Assembly: GCA_016874835.1 (NCBI GenBank) | Contig: VGTB01000003.1 | Location: forward strand, 1-64,000 | Reading direction: 5' to 3' | Origin: Deltaproteobacteria bacterium | GTDB taxonomy: Bacteria; Desulfobacterota; Syntrophia; Syntrophales; UBA2185 | DNA: 64,000 bases | Shown: positions 36,181-45,451 of the stretch, piece by piece | Numbering within the stretch: the stretch's first letter is position 1 | Layout: the number at the start of each line of letters is the position of its first letter | Notes under the pieces: model-generated | The model's input: the letters and a program-made list of their open reading frames with translations, nothing else | What the model was told of the DNA's origin: nothing | The model's database searches: none | Made by a program: the position numbers and the translations under genes

Positions 36181-36295
36181 TTTGCATAACGCCTATTGTC
36201 ATTGCGAGCGCGAAGCAATCTCACAACTCGTTGATATTTAATGAGATCGCCACGTTGTTACACTCCTCGCGATGACCAAAGAGTAATTATGCAAA
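36181..36295. repeat. REP/MITE-like palindromic repeat, intact copy
   Basis: The unit opens TTTGCATAA and closes TTATGCAAA; inside, GTCATTGCGAG (36199-36209) mirrors CTCGCGATGAC with one mismatch. The core (GCGAAGCAATCTC ... GAGATCGCCACG) recurs at 62769-62890. Lies in the 270-bp gap between the Hrb-like gene and a membrane protein gene; the rest of that gap shows nothing. Confidence 0.8.
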
Positions 36296-36429
36296 CATTT
36301 AGTATTGTGAATTGGCTCTGCCCCCACGTCTTCCATTCCAATAGAACAGGCGAGACGTCTTTTCTACCGATATATTTACATTCTTTATGTTGCCTTTGCC
36401 ATTTTCATACAAATTGTCCCATACTACTA

Positions 36430-37170
36430 CTATTTTATCTCCGGCGTAGCCTCCAGATCAAACGGATTTGTCCTCATGGCAAAAGAAAAAAGGTACGGAT
36501 AGTTTTCCCTCAGATAAATCATGTAGTGAAGCCATTCTGAAATGAGCAAACCGTAAACCCTCTTGATGTCATTGGTGATGTGTTTCATGTCCGGCGGTGA
36601 CAGGTTTTTCACATCGGTGCGGGATGCAAGCTCCTCTGTCAGATGAAACACCGCTATGAGGAGTCCCGTAAACGTATCGTGCTCCAGCAGATTCTGATTC
36701 TCCAGAAGCCGGAGGAGAAACTCCCGCTTTTTGATGAGCATCTGTTTAAGAGATGTCAGGTCTCCCCTCCGGAGATCTACTTCATAGGTATACGTCTTCA
36801 AGCGCGCTGCCATATCTGTAAATTCCCGTAAGGTCCACCGATCCGTCACGATAAGGTCGTTCCTGATCCGCCCCACATCGGGATCAAGATCGGACAGGAT
36901 CTTAAGAAGGTCTTTACCCACCTCACCGAAAAACGACCCGATGACCATGTTGAGTTTCTCCATCAACGCCTTTTTCTCCCTGAGGACCAGAATCTCATGA
37001 ATGATCATGGTAACCAACAGGACCTCGATAAATACGAAGGCAATATCACCGATGAGATAAATGAAAATGTGGTGGGCATCCCTGAAAATGAAATAGTGAA
37101 CTAAGTAGAAAACTGCAGAAAGAAAAACCAGTATTACTCCCAGCAGAATCTGCCATTTATGTTTTTTCAT
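36430..37170 (-). CDS. Conserved membrane protein with two N-terminal helices
   Basis: A 246-residue protein with two membrane segments in the first 65 residues (WQILLGVILVFLSAVFYLV; IGDIAFVFIEVLLVTMII) and a long helical cytoplasmic part rich in Arg and Leu (LKQMLIKKREFLLRLLENQ). No enzyme motif is visible and I do not recognise the family. ATG 37170 with GAGAGGAAAG is preferred to an upstream in-frame start at 37197. Downstream of yggS by about 77 bp on the same strand, so possibly last in the mannose-1-phosphate guanylyltransferase-maf-yggS run. Confidence 0.65.
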   Translation of the reverse strand: MKKHKWQILLGVILVFLSAVFYLVHYFIFRDAHHIFIYLIGDIAFVFIEVLLVTMIIHEILVLREKKALMEKLNMVIGSFFGEVGKDLLKILSDLDPDVGRIRNDLIVTDRWTLREFTDMAARLKTYTYEVDLRRGDLTSLKQMLIKKREFLLRLLENQNLLEHDTFTGLLIAVFHLTEELASRTDVKNLSPPDMKHITNDIKRVYGLLISEWLHYMIYLRENYPYLFSFAMRTNPFDLEATPEIK

Positions 37171-37247
37171 ATCTTTCCTCTCGGACAGGCAAGACACCAG
37201 TCCTGCGTATCATCCATTACAGTAAATATTTTCTCCGGACACTGACA

Positions 37248-37955
37248 TTACCGAACGCCTCTTAGAGGCCTCTCCCCGAAAATATGCCTTCCCACCCTCA
37301 CAATGGTTGCCCCTTCCTCCACGGCAACCTGATAATCACCGGACATACCCATGGATAATTCCCTCATTTCCACATGATCTATTCGTTCCTCCAAAACCCA
37401 GTCCCTCAGTGCCCGAAGTTTCACGAAGTATGGTCTCGCCTCCTCGGGATCATCAAACCAGGGGGGCATAGTCATCAGACCCCGGATCGAAAGATGTTCG
37501 AGAGGTGCAACAGCCCTGATCAGTGGCATGGCCTCAGAATAGGGTATGCCGCTTTTTGTCTTCTCGCCGCTGATATTCACCTCAATGAGGATACTGGTAA
37601 CCATTCCCGCAGCCCTCGCCCTTCTGTCAATCTCCACGGCCAGATCAAACCTGTCGACGGAGTGGATCATGTCAAAAAGCCTCACCGCGTATTTTGCCTT
37701 ATTGCTCTGAAGATAACCGATCATGTGCCATTCCACACTCTTTCCCATCTTCTCAATCTTCCTTTTCGCTTCCTGGACATAGCTCTCGCCGATGATGTCC
37801 ACTCCCGCCTCAATGGCTTCCATGATCCGTTCATCATCCACTGTCTTGGTCACCGCCATCAGCCTGACATCGGAAACCTTGCGACCGGATCGCAATGCAG
37901 CCTCGGCAATGGTATCCCTTACCCTGGCAATATTAGCGCTTACCGTTGATTCCAT
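37248..37955 (-). CDS. yggS: PLP homeostasis protein (YggS/PROSC family)
   Basis: A 235-residue PLP-binding protein with the fold-type III barrel: LMAVTKTVDDERI near 31-43 (Lys of the KT motif binds PLP), WHMIGYLQSNKAKYAV near 96-111, IEVNISGEKTKSG and the LSMGMSGDYQVAVEEGATIVRVG end. No catalysis is known; family members buffer PLP and affect amino acid balance. It overlaps maf by 23 bases. Confidence 0.94.
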   Translation of the reverse strand: MESTVSANIARVRDTIAEAALRSGRKVSDVRLMAVTKTVDDERIMEAIEAGVDIIGESYVQEAKRKIEKMGKSVEWHMIGYLQSNKAKYAVRLFDMIHSVDRFDLAVEIDRRARAAGMVTSILIEVNISGEKTKSGIPYSEAMPLIRAVAPLEHLSIRGLMTMPPWFDDPEEARPYFVKLRALRDWVLEERIDHVEMRELSMGMSGDYQVAVEEGATIVRVGRHIFGERPLRGVR

Positions 37956-38559
37956 TGTCTCCTCCGGAAAAACGGATTGCCCCGATGCGCTTTAATACGT
38001 CCACAACCTCGCAGAGGGGAAGACCCATGACGTTTGTATACGATCCCCGGATCTCCTTGATAAAAAATGCCCCCATACCCTGTACCGCGTATGCCCCCGC
38101 TTTATCGTAAGGTTCCTCGGAACGGATATACCATACCATTTCATCCTCCGGAATTTCCCTGAACAGGACAGAAGACTCAACGGCGTCGCTGACGATGAAA
38201 TCCCCCCTCATCCGCATCACAGCAAAACCGGTAAACACGCGGTGAACCTGACCGCTCAGTTTCGCCAGCATGTCTTTCGCTTCAGCAGATGTCCTCGGTT
38301 TACCTAATACTTCACCGTTAATGATTACGATGGTATCCGCCCCCATCACCCACGCTTCCGGGTAACGTTCGGAAATTCTTCTCGCTTTTTCCTCTGAAAG
38401 TCTCAGGACATGTTTTCTCGGAGTCTCTCCCGGAAGAAAGGCTTCCTCAACATCGCTGGGCACGATCTCAAAGGGCAGCCCCAGAAGCGTGAGAAGTTCA
38501 ACGCGACGGGGCGACGCAGAGGCCAGGATGAATCTTTCAGAGGTAATGATACCTGACAT
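37933..38559 (-). CDS. maf: Maf-like nucleotide pyrophosphatase
   Basis: A 208-residue member of the Maf/HAM1-like family: LASASPRRVELL near 12-23, EEAFLPGETPRKHVLRLSEEKA split near 40-60, VMGADTIVIINGEVLGKP and GAYAVQGMGAFFIKEIRGSY. Maf proteins hydrolyse dTTP/UTP or modified nucleotides and are tied to septum control. It lies between the guanylyltransferase gene (26 bp upstream) and yggS (overlapping). Confidence 0.93.
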   Translation of the reverse strand: MSGIITSERFILASASPRRVELLTLLGLPFEIVPSDVEEAFLPGETPRKHVLRLSEEKARRISERYPEAWVMGADTIVIINGEVLGKPRTSAEAKDMLAKLSGQVHRVFTGFAVMRMRGDFIVSDAVESSVLFREIPEDEMVWYIRSEEPYDKAGAYAVQGMGAFFIKEIRGSYTNVMGLPLCEVVDVLKRIGAIRFSGGDNGINGKR

Positions 38560-38585
38560 GTAAGTCCTTGCAGTGGGGTCGGCCG

Positions 38586-39662
38586 TTACAGAAATTCCTT
38601 CATATTTTTTTTCTCAAGGATATCCACTACCTTCTTCACATCCTGAGAACGGCCCCTCTTGCAAATCAAAAGGGAATCTTCCGTTTCGACCACGATGAGG
38701 TCTTTCACTCCGATGAGGGCTACCATCTTTCCGGTACTGTGCACCAAAGAATTTTTCGCATCGACACCCACAAAATGACCGCATGTACTCGCCACATTGC
38801 CATCTTCATCCCTCCCTGATATTTCCCACAGGGCGTCCCAGCTCCCGACATCAGACCACCCGAAATCACCCCTGATGAGGAGCACATTTTCCGCCTTTTC
38901 CATAACCCCATAATCGATGGACATCGGTTGTATATGAGTGTATTCCCGGTCAATGACCTCCTTCTCCCGGTCACTGCCTATCGCTTTCTCCATCCTGATC
39001 AAACTGACATGAAGGTCAGGTAGGAATGTTTCTATTGCCTTCAATACTGTATCAACCCTCCAGACAAACATCCCGCTGTTCCAGTAAAATCCGCCCCGTT
39101 CCAGAAACATCTCTGCCGTCTCGAGGGGAGGTTTCTCCCGTATGGACGCTACCTCATAGATATCTCTCCCTCTAACCGAGATTCTCAGGGCTCCCCGTTC
39201 AATATAACCGTATCCCACCTCCGGCCTTGTCGGGGGGATACCGATGGTAACGAGGTAATTTCCCTGCCTGGCCATCTCTGCGGCGATGGGAAGCACCTCG
39301 CAAAACTCCTTCGCATCGGTAATGACATGGTCTGCGGGGAGGACTGCCATGACCTCTTCAGGATGTTTCCTTTTAATATGGAGTGCCGCCAGGCCGACAC
39401 AGGGAGCGGTGTTTCTCCCCACCGGTTCTATAAGAACGTTGGCCGGAGGGATCTGGGGCAACTGCCTAATCAATTCCTCCGCATGACTGAGACCCGTCAC
39501 AATCAGGATATTTTCCGCGGGAACGAGAGTCTCTATCCTCCCCACGGTTTCCTGGATGAGAGTCCTTTCACCTGCAATATCCAGCAGGTGTTTCGGCATC
39601 CTTTCCCTGCTTTCAGGCCAGAAGCGGGTTCCCCTGCCACCGGCCATTATCACGGCGTACAT
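38586..39662 (-). CDS. Mannose-1-phosphate guanylyltransferase
   Basis: A 358-residue nucleotidyltransferase making GDP-mannose from mannose-1-phosphate and GTP, for glycan or exopolysaccharide synthesis. The start MYAVIMAGGRGTRFWPESR is the GTP-binding signature and PKHLLDI follows. AVLPADHVI, EKPPLETAEMFL (VREKP motif), FYWNSGMFVW and the DFGWSDVGSWDAL motif are all present. The C-terminal phosphomannose isomerase domain of the bifunctional type is missing. First gene of the run with maf and yggS, divergent from the methyltransferase gene. Confidence 0.94.
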   Translation of the reverse strand: MYAVIMAGGRGTRFWPESRERMPKHLLDIAGERTLIQETVGRIETLVPAENILIVTGLSHAEELIRQLPQIPPANVLIEPVGRNTAPCVGLAALHIKRKHPEEVMAVLPADHVITDAKEFCEVLPIAAEMARQGNYLVTIGIPPTRPEVGYGYIERGALRISVRGRDIYEVASIREKPPLETAEMFLERGGFYWNSGMFVWRVDTVLKAIETFLPDLHVSLIRMEKAIGSDREKEVIDREYTHIQPMSIDYGVMEKAENVLLIRGDFGWSDVGSWDALWEISGRDEDGNVASTCGHFVGVDAKNSLVHSTGKMVALIGVKDLIVVETEDSLLICKRGRSQDVKKVVDILEKKNMKEFL

Positions 39663-39836
39663 TTAACGATTCATTTTCTCCTTTCACTCATGAGGTTGCC
39701 GGGTAACGTACCAAAACACTTATTGATTATCAACGCAAATCTGCACTTAGACGATCCTTCTCGCTCCCTTCAAAGCTGAGCTTGCATTTTAAAGGAGTAG
39801 CCGTTACATTGCCAGAAAATATGATGCCAAAACACT

Positions 39837-41042
39837 ATGTCACCCGCAACCGTAAGAAGCAGATATCCCAGGATAATCCTTAAACCGGATCGCGAAGCCT
39901 CTCTCCTCCGGGGGCACCCATGGATCTTCTCCGGAGCCGTGGCTTCCGTTGAGGGATCCCCGGAACCCGGCGACATCGCCGCCGTATCAACACACGGGGG
40001 AGATCCTCTGGGACTGGGTTTCTACAATCCCCGCTCGGATATTATCTTTCGATTACTTACCACTGATGCCACAGCATCCATAGACCAACAGTTCTGGCAA
40101 CAGCGAATCCGATCATCGCTCTCTCTACGAAAAAAGATTGTGCCGGAGGGCACCACCGCCTGCCGCCTCATCAATGCGGAAGGTGACGGGATGCCAGGGC
40201 TGGTTGTCGACAGGTATAATGAATATCTGGTGTTTGCCATTGCCACCGCCGGCATGGAAAGGGAACGCCAGTCAATTCTCCGGATTCTCCAGGAAGAGAT
40301 ACGACCTTCAGGTATCTATGAGCGGAGCGAAGGCAGAGCACGGCAGAGCGAAGGTCTCGTTGACAGAATCGGTCCTGCCCGCGGCAACGCCCCTCCCGAT
40401 ACGGTCGAGATCACGGAAAACCATCTCCTTTTTACAATCGACATTGCCACCGGCCAGAAAACCGGCTTTTTCCTGGATCAGCGGCACAACAGGGAACTGA
40501 TTGAGAGGCTCAGCAGCCACGCGACGGTGCTGAACTGTTTCGCCTACACCGGCGCCTTCTCTGCATACAGTATCCGGGGAGGGGCCAGACGCGTAATCTC
40601 CGTAGAAATATCCGCAGCGGCCGGCGAGATGGCCCGGCAGAATCTCCAGAGAAACGGTTATTCCCCGGAAGATCACCCGATTATCCGATCTGACGCCTTT
40701 ACCTTCCTCCGGGAAACACGGGAGACATTCGATATGATTATTCTCGATCCGCCTGCCTTTGCCAAAGCGAAGAAAGACGTGGCGAAATCGTCCCGGGGAT
40801 ATAAAGATATCAACCTGCATGCCGTGAATCATCTAAAAGACGGGGGGATATTGGTTACCTTTTCCTGCTCCAATTACATCGATACCGATCTCTTTCAAAA
40901 AATCGTCTTAAGTGCCGTCCGCGATGCAGGGAAGACGGCTCAGCTCCTTCAGACCCTTGGTCCCGGTCCGGATCATCCCACAAACTTAGCCCACCCGGAG
41001 GGACGGTACCTCAAGGGATTGCTCCTTTGTGTCAACCGGTAA
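39837..41042 (+). CDS. RlmI-like 23S rRNA (cytosine) methyltransferase
   Basis: A 401-residue protein with an N-terminal PUA domain (LRGHPWIFSGAV, GLGFYNPRSDI) and a C-terminal Rossmann SAM-dependent methyltransferase: TGQKTGFFLDQR near 217-228, NCFAYTGAFSAYSIRGGA (SAM motif I), ILDPPAFAKAKKDV (catalytic DPP motif) and the FSCSNYID end. This is the RlmI/YccW family that methylates cytosine C5 in 23S rRNA. The ribosome-binding site for ATG 39837 is poor. A short extra Glu/Gly/Arg-rich segment (SEGRARQSEG) is present in the linker. Monocistronic. Confidence 0.9.
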   Translation: MSPATVRSRYPRIILKPDREASLLRGHPWIFSGAVASVEGSPEPGDIAAVSTHGGDPLGLGFYNPRSDIIFRLLTTDATASIDQQFWQQRIRSSLSLRKKIVPEGTTACRLINAEGDGMPGLVVDRYNEYLVFAIATAGMERERQSILRILQEEIRPSGIYERSEGRARQSEGLVDRIGPARGNAPPDTVEITENHLLFTIDIATGQKTGFFLDQRHNRELIERLSSHATVLNCFAYTGAFSAYSIRGGARRVISVEISAAAGEMARQNLQRNGYSPEDHPIIRSDAFTFLRETRETFDMIILDPPAFAKAKKDVAKSSRGYKDINLHAVNHLKDGGILVTFSCSNYIDTDLFQKIVLSAVRDAGKTAQLLQTLGPGPDHPTNLAHPEGRYLKGLLLCVNR

Positions 41043-41141
41043 GCCATCATTTCTTTCCGGGACAGGTTCAGAGACACTTGAATATTATTACCTTACAATG
41101 TAAGTAGATATTTACGACTATATCAATTTACGATACGACAT

Positions 41142-41783
41142 ATGAACGCCGAACAAATCAAATTAATTCAATCAGTATTAGGCAAGGAATTGGGACGAAC
41201 CTGGCCCTGGTTTCTCGCGGAATGTCTCATCATAAAAAGGAAAATATTTCGCAACACGCACTGGGCGATTTCTCCCGGCGAGGAATCGGAATTTGTCAGG
41301 CGCCTCGCATTCGTCTGCGCTGTGTACTTAAAACTCCAGAATAAATTCGGGAAAGAACCTGCTTACACACTCACCGAAAGAATATCCATCCCTGCGGCAT
41401 TGAAAGAATTATTGAATTTTTTGCACAAATTGTCTCTACCCGAAACAGATGGAATGAAACACCTTACCGCGTTCAGACAGGCATTTGAGAACGAGGGGGC
41501 GGGTAAATTCTGTCACCGAACATACATTTCACATGACAATCACACATGCCATTTCATCATCACACGATGCGTCTTTTATGACTTTTTTAACGAAGCCGGC
41601 ACTCCGGAACTGACGCGGATATTCTGCGAAGTTGATCGGGAATTTTATCTGCGCGCTTTTCCTTCCCTGAGATTCAGCCGAGGAGATTCCTGGGAAAATA
41701 CGATCGCCTGTGGCAGGAGTCATTGCGATTTTATCATCGAAAGGAAAGAAGCGGACAGCATTTCGGGTGCAGCGGCCACCTGA
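41142..41783 (+). CDS. L-2-amino-thiazoline-4-carboxylic acid hydrolase-like protein
   Basis: A 213-residue protein whose C-terminal half matches the ATC hydrolase-like family: TRCVFYDFFNEAGTPEL, FCEVDREFYL, LRFSRGDSWEN and the C-terminal CGRSHCDFII, i.e. conserved Cys and Asp in the family pattern. Family members are found widely in anaerobes with unknown substrate; only a few act on ATC. The start has no strong ribosome-binding site. Stands alone between the methyltransferase gene and a convergent lipoprotein gene. Confidence 0.75.
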   Translation: MNAEQIKLIQSVLGKELGRTWPWFLAECLIIKRKIFRNTHWAISPGEESEFVRRLAFVCAVYLKLQNKFGKEPAYTLTERISIPAALKELLNFLHKLSLPETDGMKHLTAFRQAFENEGAGKFCHRTYISHDNHTCHFIITRCVFYDFFNEAGTPELTRIFCEVDREFYLRAFPSLRFSRGDSWENTIACGRSHCDFIIERKEADSISGAAAT

Positions 41784-41832
41784 AATGCGCCCATCCGTCC
41801 CGGCCGGGAATGTTCACGCGCTATTTCTTATT

Positions 41833-42276
41833 CTACTGTGTCGCCCTTCCCTCAGACTGGATGAGCTTATTGGCAATTTTCTCATGAATGAGCTGGGAAG
41901 CCATGTTGTTTCCCGACAAACCGACGCGAATGGAAACAGACGTCTGCTCTTTTGACACATATTCAACCAGAATCTGGATCTTCTCATCATGAGCTAAGGC
42001 ATTTATCGTTCCTTTGGCGATTTTGAGATTCTTCTCTATCCCGGTCGCCTTCATCTCGGTCATTACCTGCTCACAGGCTTTCCAGACCTCTTTGAGGGAG
42101 TAGTTGTAATTCGTTGCGAGATACCCATCCGTAAAGAGGAAATGTCCGGATTTCACACCGATGGTTCTCCCTCCCACCGTCAACGCGGTATCACAACCAG
42201 ATATCAGGAAAGCACATAAAAGAAGTACCCCCGTCAGGTGAACTCGCGCTGACACAGCGATTATTTTCGTTCCCAT
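41833..42276 (-). CDS. DUF3568-type lipoprotein
   Basis: A 147-residue lipoprotein: basic start, hydrophobic segment and lipobox LISGC near residues 24-28. The mature part has FTDGYLATNYNYSLKEVWKAC and the beta-strand pair ILVEYVSKEQTSVSIRVG that ends in the SxNNMASQLIHEKI helix, the DUF3568 pattern. Function is unknown; probably anchored in the outer or inner membrane facing the periplasm. Monocistronic, followed by about 50 bases before the convergent gene. Confidence 0.8.
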   Translation of the reverse strand: MGTKIIAVSARVHLTGVLLLCAFLISGCDTALTVGGRTIGVKSGHFLFTDGYLATNYNYSLKEVWKACEQVMTEMKATGIEKNLKIAKGTINALAHDEKIQILVEYVSKEQTSVSIRVGLSGNNMASQLIHEKIANKLIQSEGRATQ

Positions 42277-42428
42277 CTGCCGTTTTACCTCCTGAGAAAA
42301 CAGCCGCGCATCACTACGCGTCCTGCATTAATTAGGGTGTGTGGAATTATATGATTAGTAGAAAGGGTTTCACTTGTCAAAGAAAATCATGCAGTACACT
42401 GTGTATGGGATTGCCCTTTGGGCATACT

Positions 42429-43280
42429 TTAAGAGGCCACGGCACTAAAAAAGTAGTACATCGCCTGTAGGCTCACCCACAGGAGAAAGAACAGTGTCAC
42501 CACGATGCAACCGGCGGCGAGAACCCGATGCAGCTGGTTTTCACTTTTCTTTTCCTGATATCCCATCAGGAATGCCAGGAGTATACCCGAAATGATGCCC
42601 CCGCCGTGTGCCCAGTTGTTGATTCCCGGCACCAGCACGCCAAAGAGCACGAGACCGACCACCCATCCCATGGCCTGCCGGTAAATGACCTCACCGTAAA
42701 AGCCCCCCCTGCTTTTGCCGTAGTAAAGGATGGCGCCGATGAGTCCACAGATGCTTGCTGATGCACCGATGGTAAAGGGAATACCGGCTAAATATGACAG
42801 AAAAAATCCTGCTACACCGGTACAGAGGTAAATGATCACAAAGCGGCTGAATCCAAACTCCCTGAGGACGAAAGGGCCCAACTGACTCAGCGCCGCCATG
42901 TTAAAGAAAATATGGAGGATGCCCCCATGGAGAAAAGACGCGGACAGCAGTGTCCACCAGCGCCCGTAGGCAATCGGGATTGTTCCCGTCGCGCCTAAAA
43001 GAAACAGACTTCTGTCCGAAGGGGATAAAAACGTCAGAGGGTTCGGAGATAAACTCATGGCCGTCGGACTCAGGAGAATCGAGAAGATGTAAAAAAACGC
43101 ATTGATGACGATTATCGCCTTTACGACATCTATTGCACCTGCAGAGAAAAAGGTAAAAAACCGCATCTTGAGCCGCGATCCTGGTTTCGCTAAACCACAA
43201 TACGGGCAGGCAGGCTCGTCAATACTGATGAGCCTTCGGCAGTTTGGACAGAGCATGGAGTTTTTTTCTCTCTCTGACAT
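42429..43280 (-). CDS. Rhomboid-family intramembrane protease with N-terminal zinc ribbon
   Basis: A 283-residue membrane protease. Residues 10-32 form a zinc ribbon (CPNCRR and CPYCGL), then six or seven membrane helices. Catalytic elements: HGGILHIFFNMAAL (L4 His/Asn), the serine in GASASICGLIGA near 182-193 (usual motif GASG), and the His in NWAHGGGIISG. So Ser and His are kept while the Gly after the Ser is Ala-Ser. Its role may be cleavage of membrane proteins. The start lies eight bases after the TraB stop, so both are likely coexpressed. Confidence 0.9.
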   Translation of the reverse strand: MSEREKNSMLCPNCRRLISIDEPACPYCGLAKPGSRLKMRFFTFFSAGAIDVVKAIIVINAFFYIFSILLSPTAMSLSPNPLTFLSPSDRSLFLLGATGTIPIAYGRWWTLLSASFLHGGILHIFFNMAALSQLGPFVLREFGFSRFVIIYLCTGVAGFFLSYLAGIPFTIGASASICGLIGAILYYGKSRGGFYGEVIYRQAMGWVVGLVLFGVLVPGINNWAHGGGIISGILLAFLMGYQEKKSENQLHRVLAAGCIVVTLFFLLWVSLQAMYYFFSAVAS

Positions 43281-43288
43281 TGGAAAGC

Positions 43289-44464
43289 CTAAAAAAATCT
43301 CATCATTACCGGAATTGCGATAAAGGTGCCGATGGAGGTGGTGACATTCACGAAGGCAACCAGGAGCAGAATCCGTGTGATTTTATTGCGGAAGAATCCC
43401 CTGATGCTCGTAATATCATCCGAAAGGTCCAGGAAATCCCTTACCTGGGGTTTCCGCACGGTCGCTTCCGTGAGCCCCGCAACCCACCCGGCAGCGATAA
43501 GGGGGTGAAGTGTGGTAATGGGAGCGGCAATGGCTGAGGCCGCTATGGTGAGAGGATGTGCAAGAAGGAGCAGTGCCCCGAGCCCCGAACATGTCGCCGT
43601 GATAACAACCCACCATTTGATCATGCTCATGCTTGCCTGAGAACCCGAGTAAAAAAAGCCCGCGACAAAAAGTCCGATAATGGCCCCGGAGAATACCCAG
43701 CCCGCGAGCTTCGACCAGAGGCTCGGCGGGGGGATCTGATTGATTTTCTCAATGTCGATGTCAACGCCAAGGTTTTTCACGATGCCGGGGACGTGCCCTG
43801 CCCCGACCACCACGACAATCTTACGCCCCGGGGCATGGCCTATGGTGTGAGCAAGATACTGATCTCTCTCATCGATCAGTGTGGTTTTCAGGTCCGGCAG
43901 CTTTTCGCCGACAGTCCGCAACGCCACTTCCAGCATGTCGTGTCTCTTGAGTTTTTCTATATCCTCCTCGGTGATTTCCTCCGGAATAAACAACGAAAGA
44001 ATCAACTCCGGAACAACCTTCATCTTGCTCCAGAAGCTCATCATCCGCCAGGCCCGGAGAAGGGTTATCCGCACCTCCCGATCAGCTAGGACAACTTCCG
44101 CACCGATCTCTTCCGCCTTCCCGACCGCCCGAATCATCTCCTCCCCGGGTTTGATATTGAATTTCTGCGCGATTTTTTTCTGGAACGATACCATGAGCAA
44201 CTGGGAGAGCAGGAGGGAAGCCCGTTTCTCACGAATTACCTTGACGATGTCTGTCTCATGCCATTTATCCCTCTGCCTGATGGCATCAAGGCGTGCTTTG
44301 CAGAGTTCCACGCATACCACGTCCGGTCTTTCTTCCGAGATAACCTTTATTACCAGATCGGCACTCTCCCGGGAAACGTGGGCGGTGCCGATGAGGATAA
44401 TTTCTCTCCCGTCAAGTGTCAGACGCTGAACGTTCTCATTATCCACGGAATTTCTCTGAAACAT
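43289..44464 (-). CDS. TraB/PrgY family membrane protein
   Basis: A 391-residue protein with an N-terminal TIKI/EreA-like domain (IILIGTAHVSRES near 22-34, VVCVELCKARLDAIR, VVVVGAGHVPGI) and a C-terminal membrane part of four or five helices (VFSGAIIGLFVAGFF, CSGLGALLLLAHPLTIA). The GTAH and GAGH motifs and the ExC region match TraB/PrgY, the pheromone-shutdown family, whose enzymatic activity is suspected to be proteolytic. It lies directly upstream of a rhomboid protease gene. Function here is unknown. Confidence 0.88.
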   Translation of the reverse strand: MFQRNSVDNENVQRLTLDGREIILIGTAHVSRESADLVIKVISEERPDVVCVELCKARLDAIRQRDKWHETDIVKVIREKRASLLLSQLLMVSFQKKIAQKFNIKPGEEMIRAVGKAEEIGAEVVLADREVRITLLRAWRMMSFWSKMKVVPELILSLFIPEEITEEDIEKLKRHDMLEVALRTVGEKLPDLKTTLIDERDQYLAHTIGHAPGRKIVVVVGAGHVPGIVKNLGVDIDIEKINQIPPPSLWSKLAGWVFSGAIIGLFVAGFFYSGSQASMSMIKWWVVITATCSGLGALLLLAHPLTIAASAIAAPITTLHPLIAAGWVAGLTEATVRKPQVRDFLDLSDDITSIRGFFRNKITRILLLVAFVNVTTSIGTFIAIPVMMRFF

Positions 44465-44637
44465 ATGGCTAAAAATGGGTATCCTCCTGAGAAGGCTGTT
44501 CCTTCCACAGGAGGTCTTTGTAATTTTTCCATTAGCAATATTTGTCTGAGTTGTAAAGGAGAATACGAATGAGGACCAACCCCCTTGACATGCCCTTCTA
44601 ACTCGTTTAACGTTCGCTATAAAAAAGAGGCGTGGTG

Positions 44638-45324
44638 ATGGATATACAGGACTGGGCGGAAGAACTGGTGAACGAAGTGTACAGGAAATGGGAATCCACC
44701 GGGCATAAATATGATTTCAGTGAACGCGGATTTCGGGTTTTCTACTCCCCCGTTCACTTCAGTCCTGAATTGATGATAATCGGGCACAACCCCAACGCTG
44801 ATGATAAACTCTTTTGCAGGGAAGAAGACATTCAGATCCCCGAAGTGCATGAATACTTCCACCACGATTCACGGATTGCAAGAAAGATGAAATACCTCTT
44901 TGAAAGCATTGAAAAAGATGATTGGTTGGAAAAAAGTGTAAAATTGAATCTGATCTTCTTCGGAAGCGAAAACGAAGCTCAATGGGAAGCCCTGGAAAGG
45001 GACATCCGGATTGAACTTGAATTATTTTGTTTTCGCAAGGTACATGATATCATCAACACCCTCAAGCCGCGGCACATTGTGACGGAAGGTCTGAAAGTCT
45101 TCGATATCCTTATAAACTCCATACTGATGGGGTGCGATAATCCGGAAGTGAAGATAGGTGTCGGCGGCAGAAAAATCTATGCCAGGAGCAGATACGGCCA
45201 TTGTCAGATAATCGGCCTGGTGCATCTCACGAAAGACCGGATCAGTTATCCCGACTGGAACAGCGTAAAAAAACTGCTAAAGGTGGATCTGAAAGAACCG
45301 GAGGCTAAAACCTACCTTCATTAG
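44638..45324 (+). CDS. Uncharacterised protein, possible uracil-DNA glycosylase-like fold
   Basis: A 228-residue protein I cannot assign firmly. The segment SPELMIIGHNPNADD near 44-57 resembles the first motif of the uracil-DNA glycosylase superfamily (a G-x-N-P turn after a hydrophobic strand), and LKPRHIVTEGLKVFDIL plus RYGHCQIIGLVHLT resemble later strands. The catalytic motifs cannot be confirmed. ATG 44638 is chosen: GAGG lies seven bases upstream, whereas two in-frame GTG lie closer. Monocistronic. Confidence 0.5.
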   Translation: MDIQDWAEELVNEVYRKWESTGHKYDFSERGFRVFYSPVHFSPELMIIGHNPNADDKLFCREEDIQIPEVHEYFHHDSRIARKMKYLFESIEKDDWLEKSVKLNLIFFGSENEAQWEALERDIRIELELFCFRKVHDIINTLKPRHIVTEGLKVFDILINSILMGCDNPEVKIGVGGRKIYARSRYGHCQIIGLVHLTKDRISYPDWNSVKKLLKVDLKEPEAKTYLH

Positions 45325-45451
45325 CAACCAGGGGGCATCCCTTGCTTTTTGCCTTGATGTCTGATATGAGCCAACATTACCAAATCCGGCAGATAAAGAG
45401 TATGAGACTGGCAAGAAGCCAGTCCTGATACCAACAAAGAGTGATGTAAAT

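Noticed and set aside
44585-44624. TTGACA and TATAAA ahead of the 44638 gene as a promoter
   Set aside because: The two boxes are 28 bases apart, and no acceptable -10 lies at 16-18 bases.
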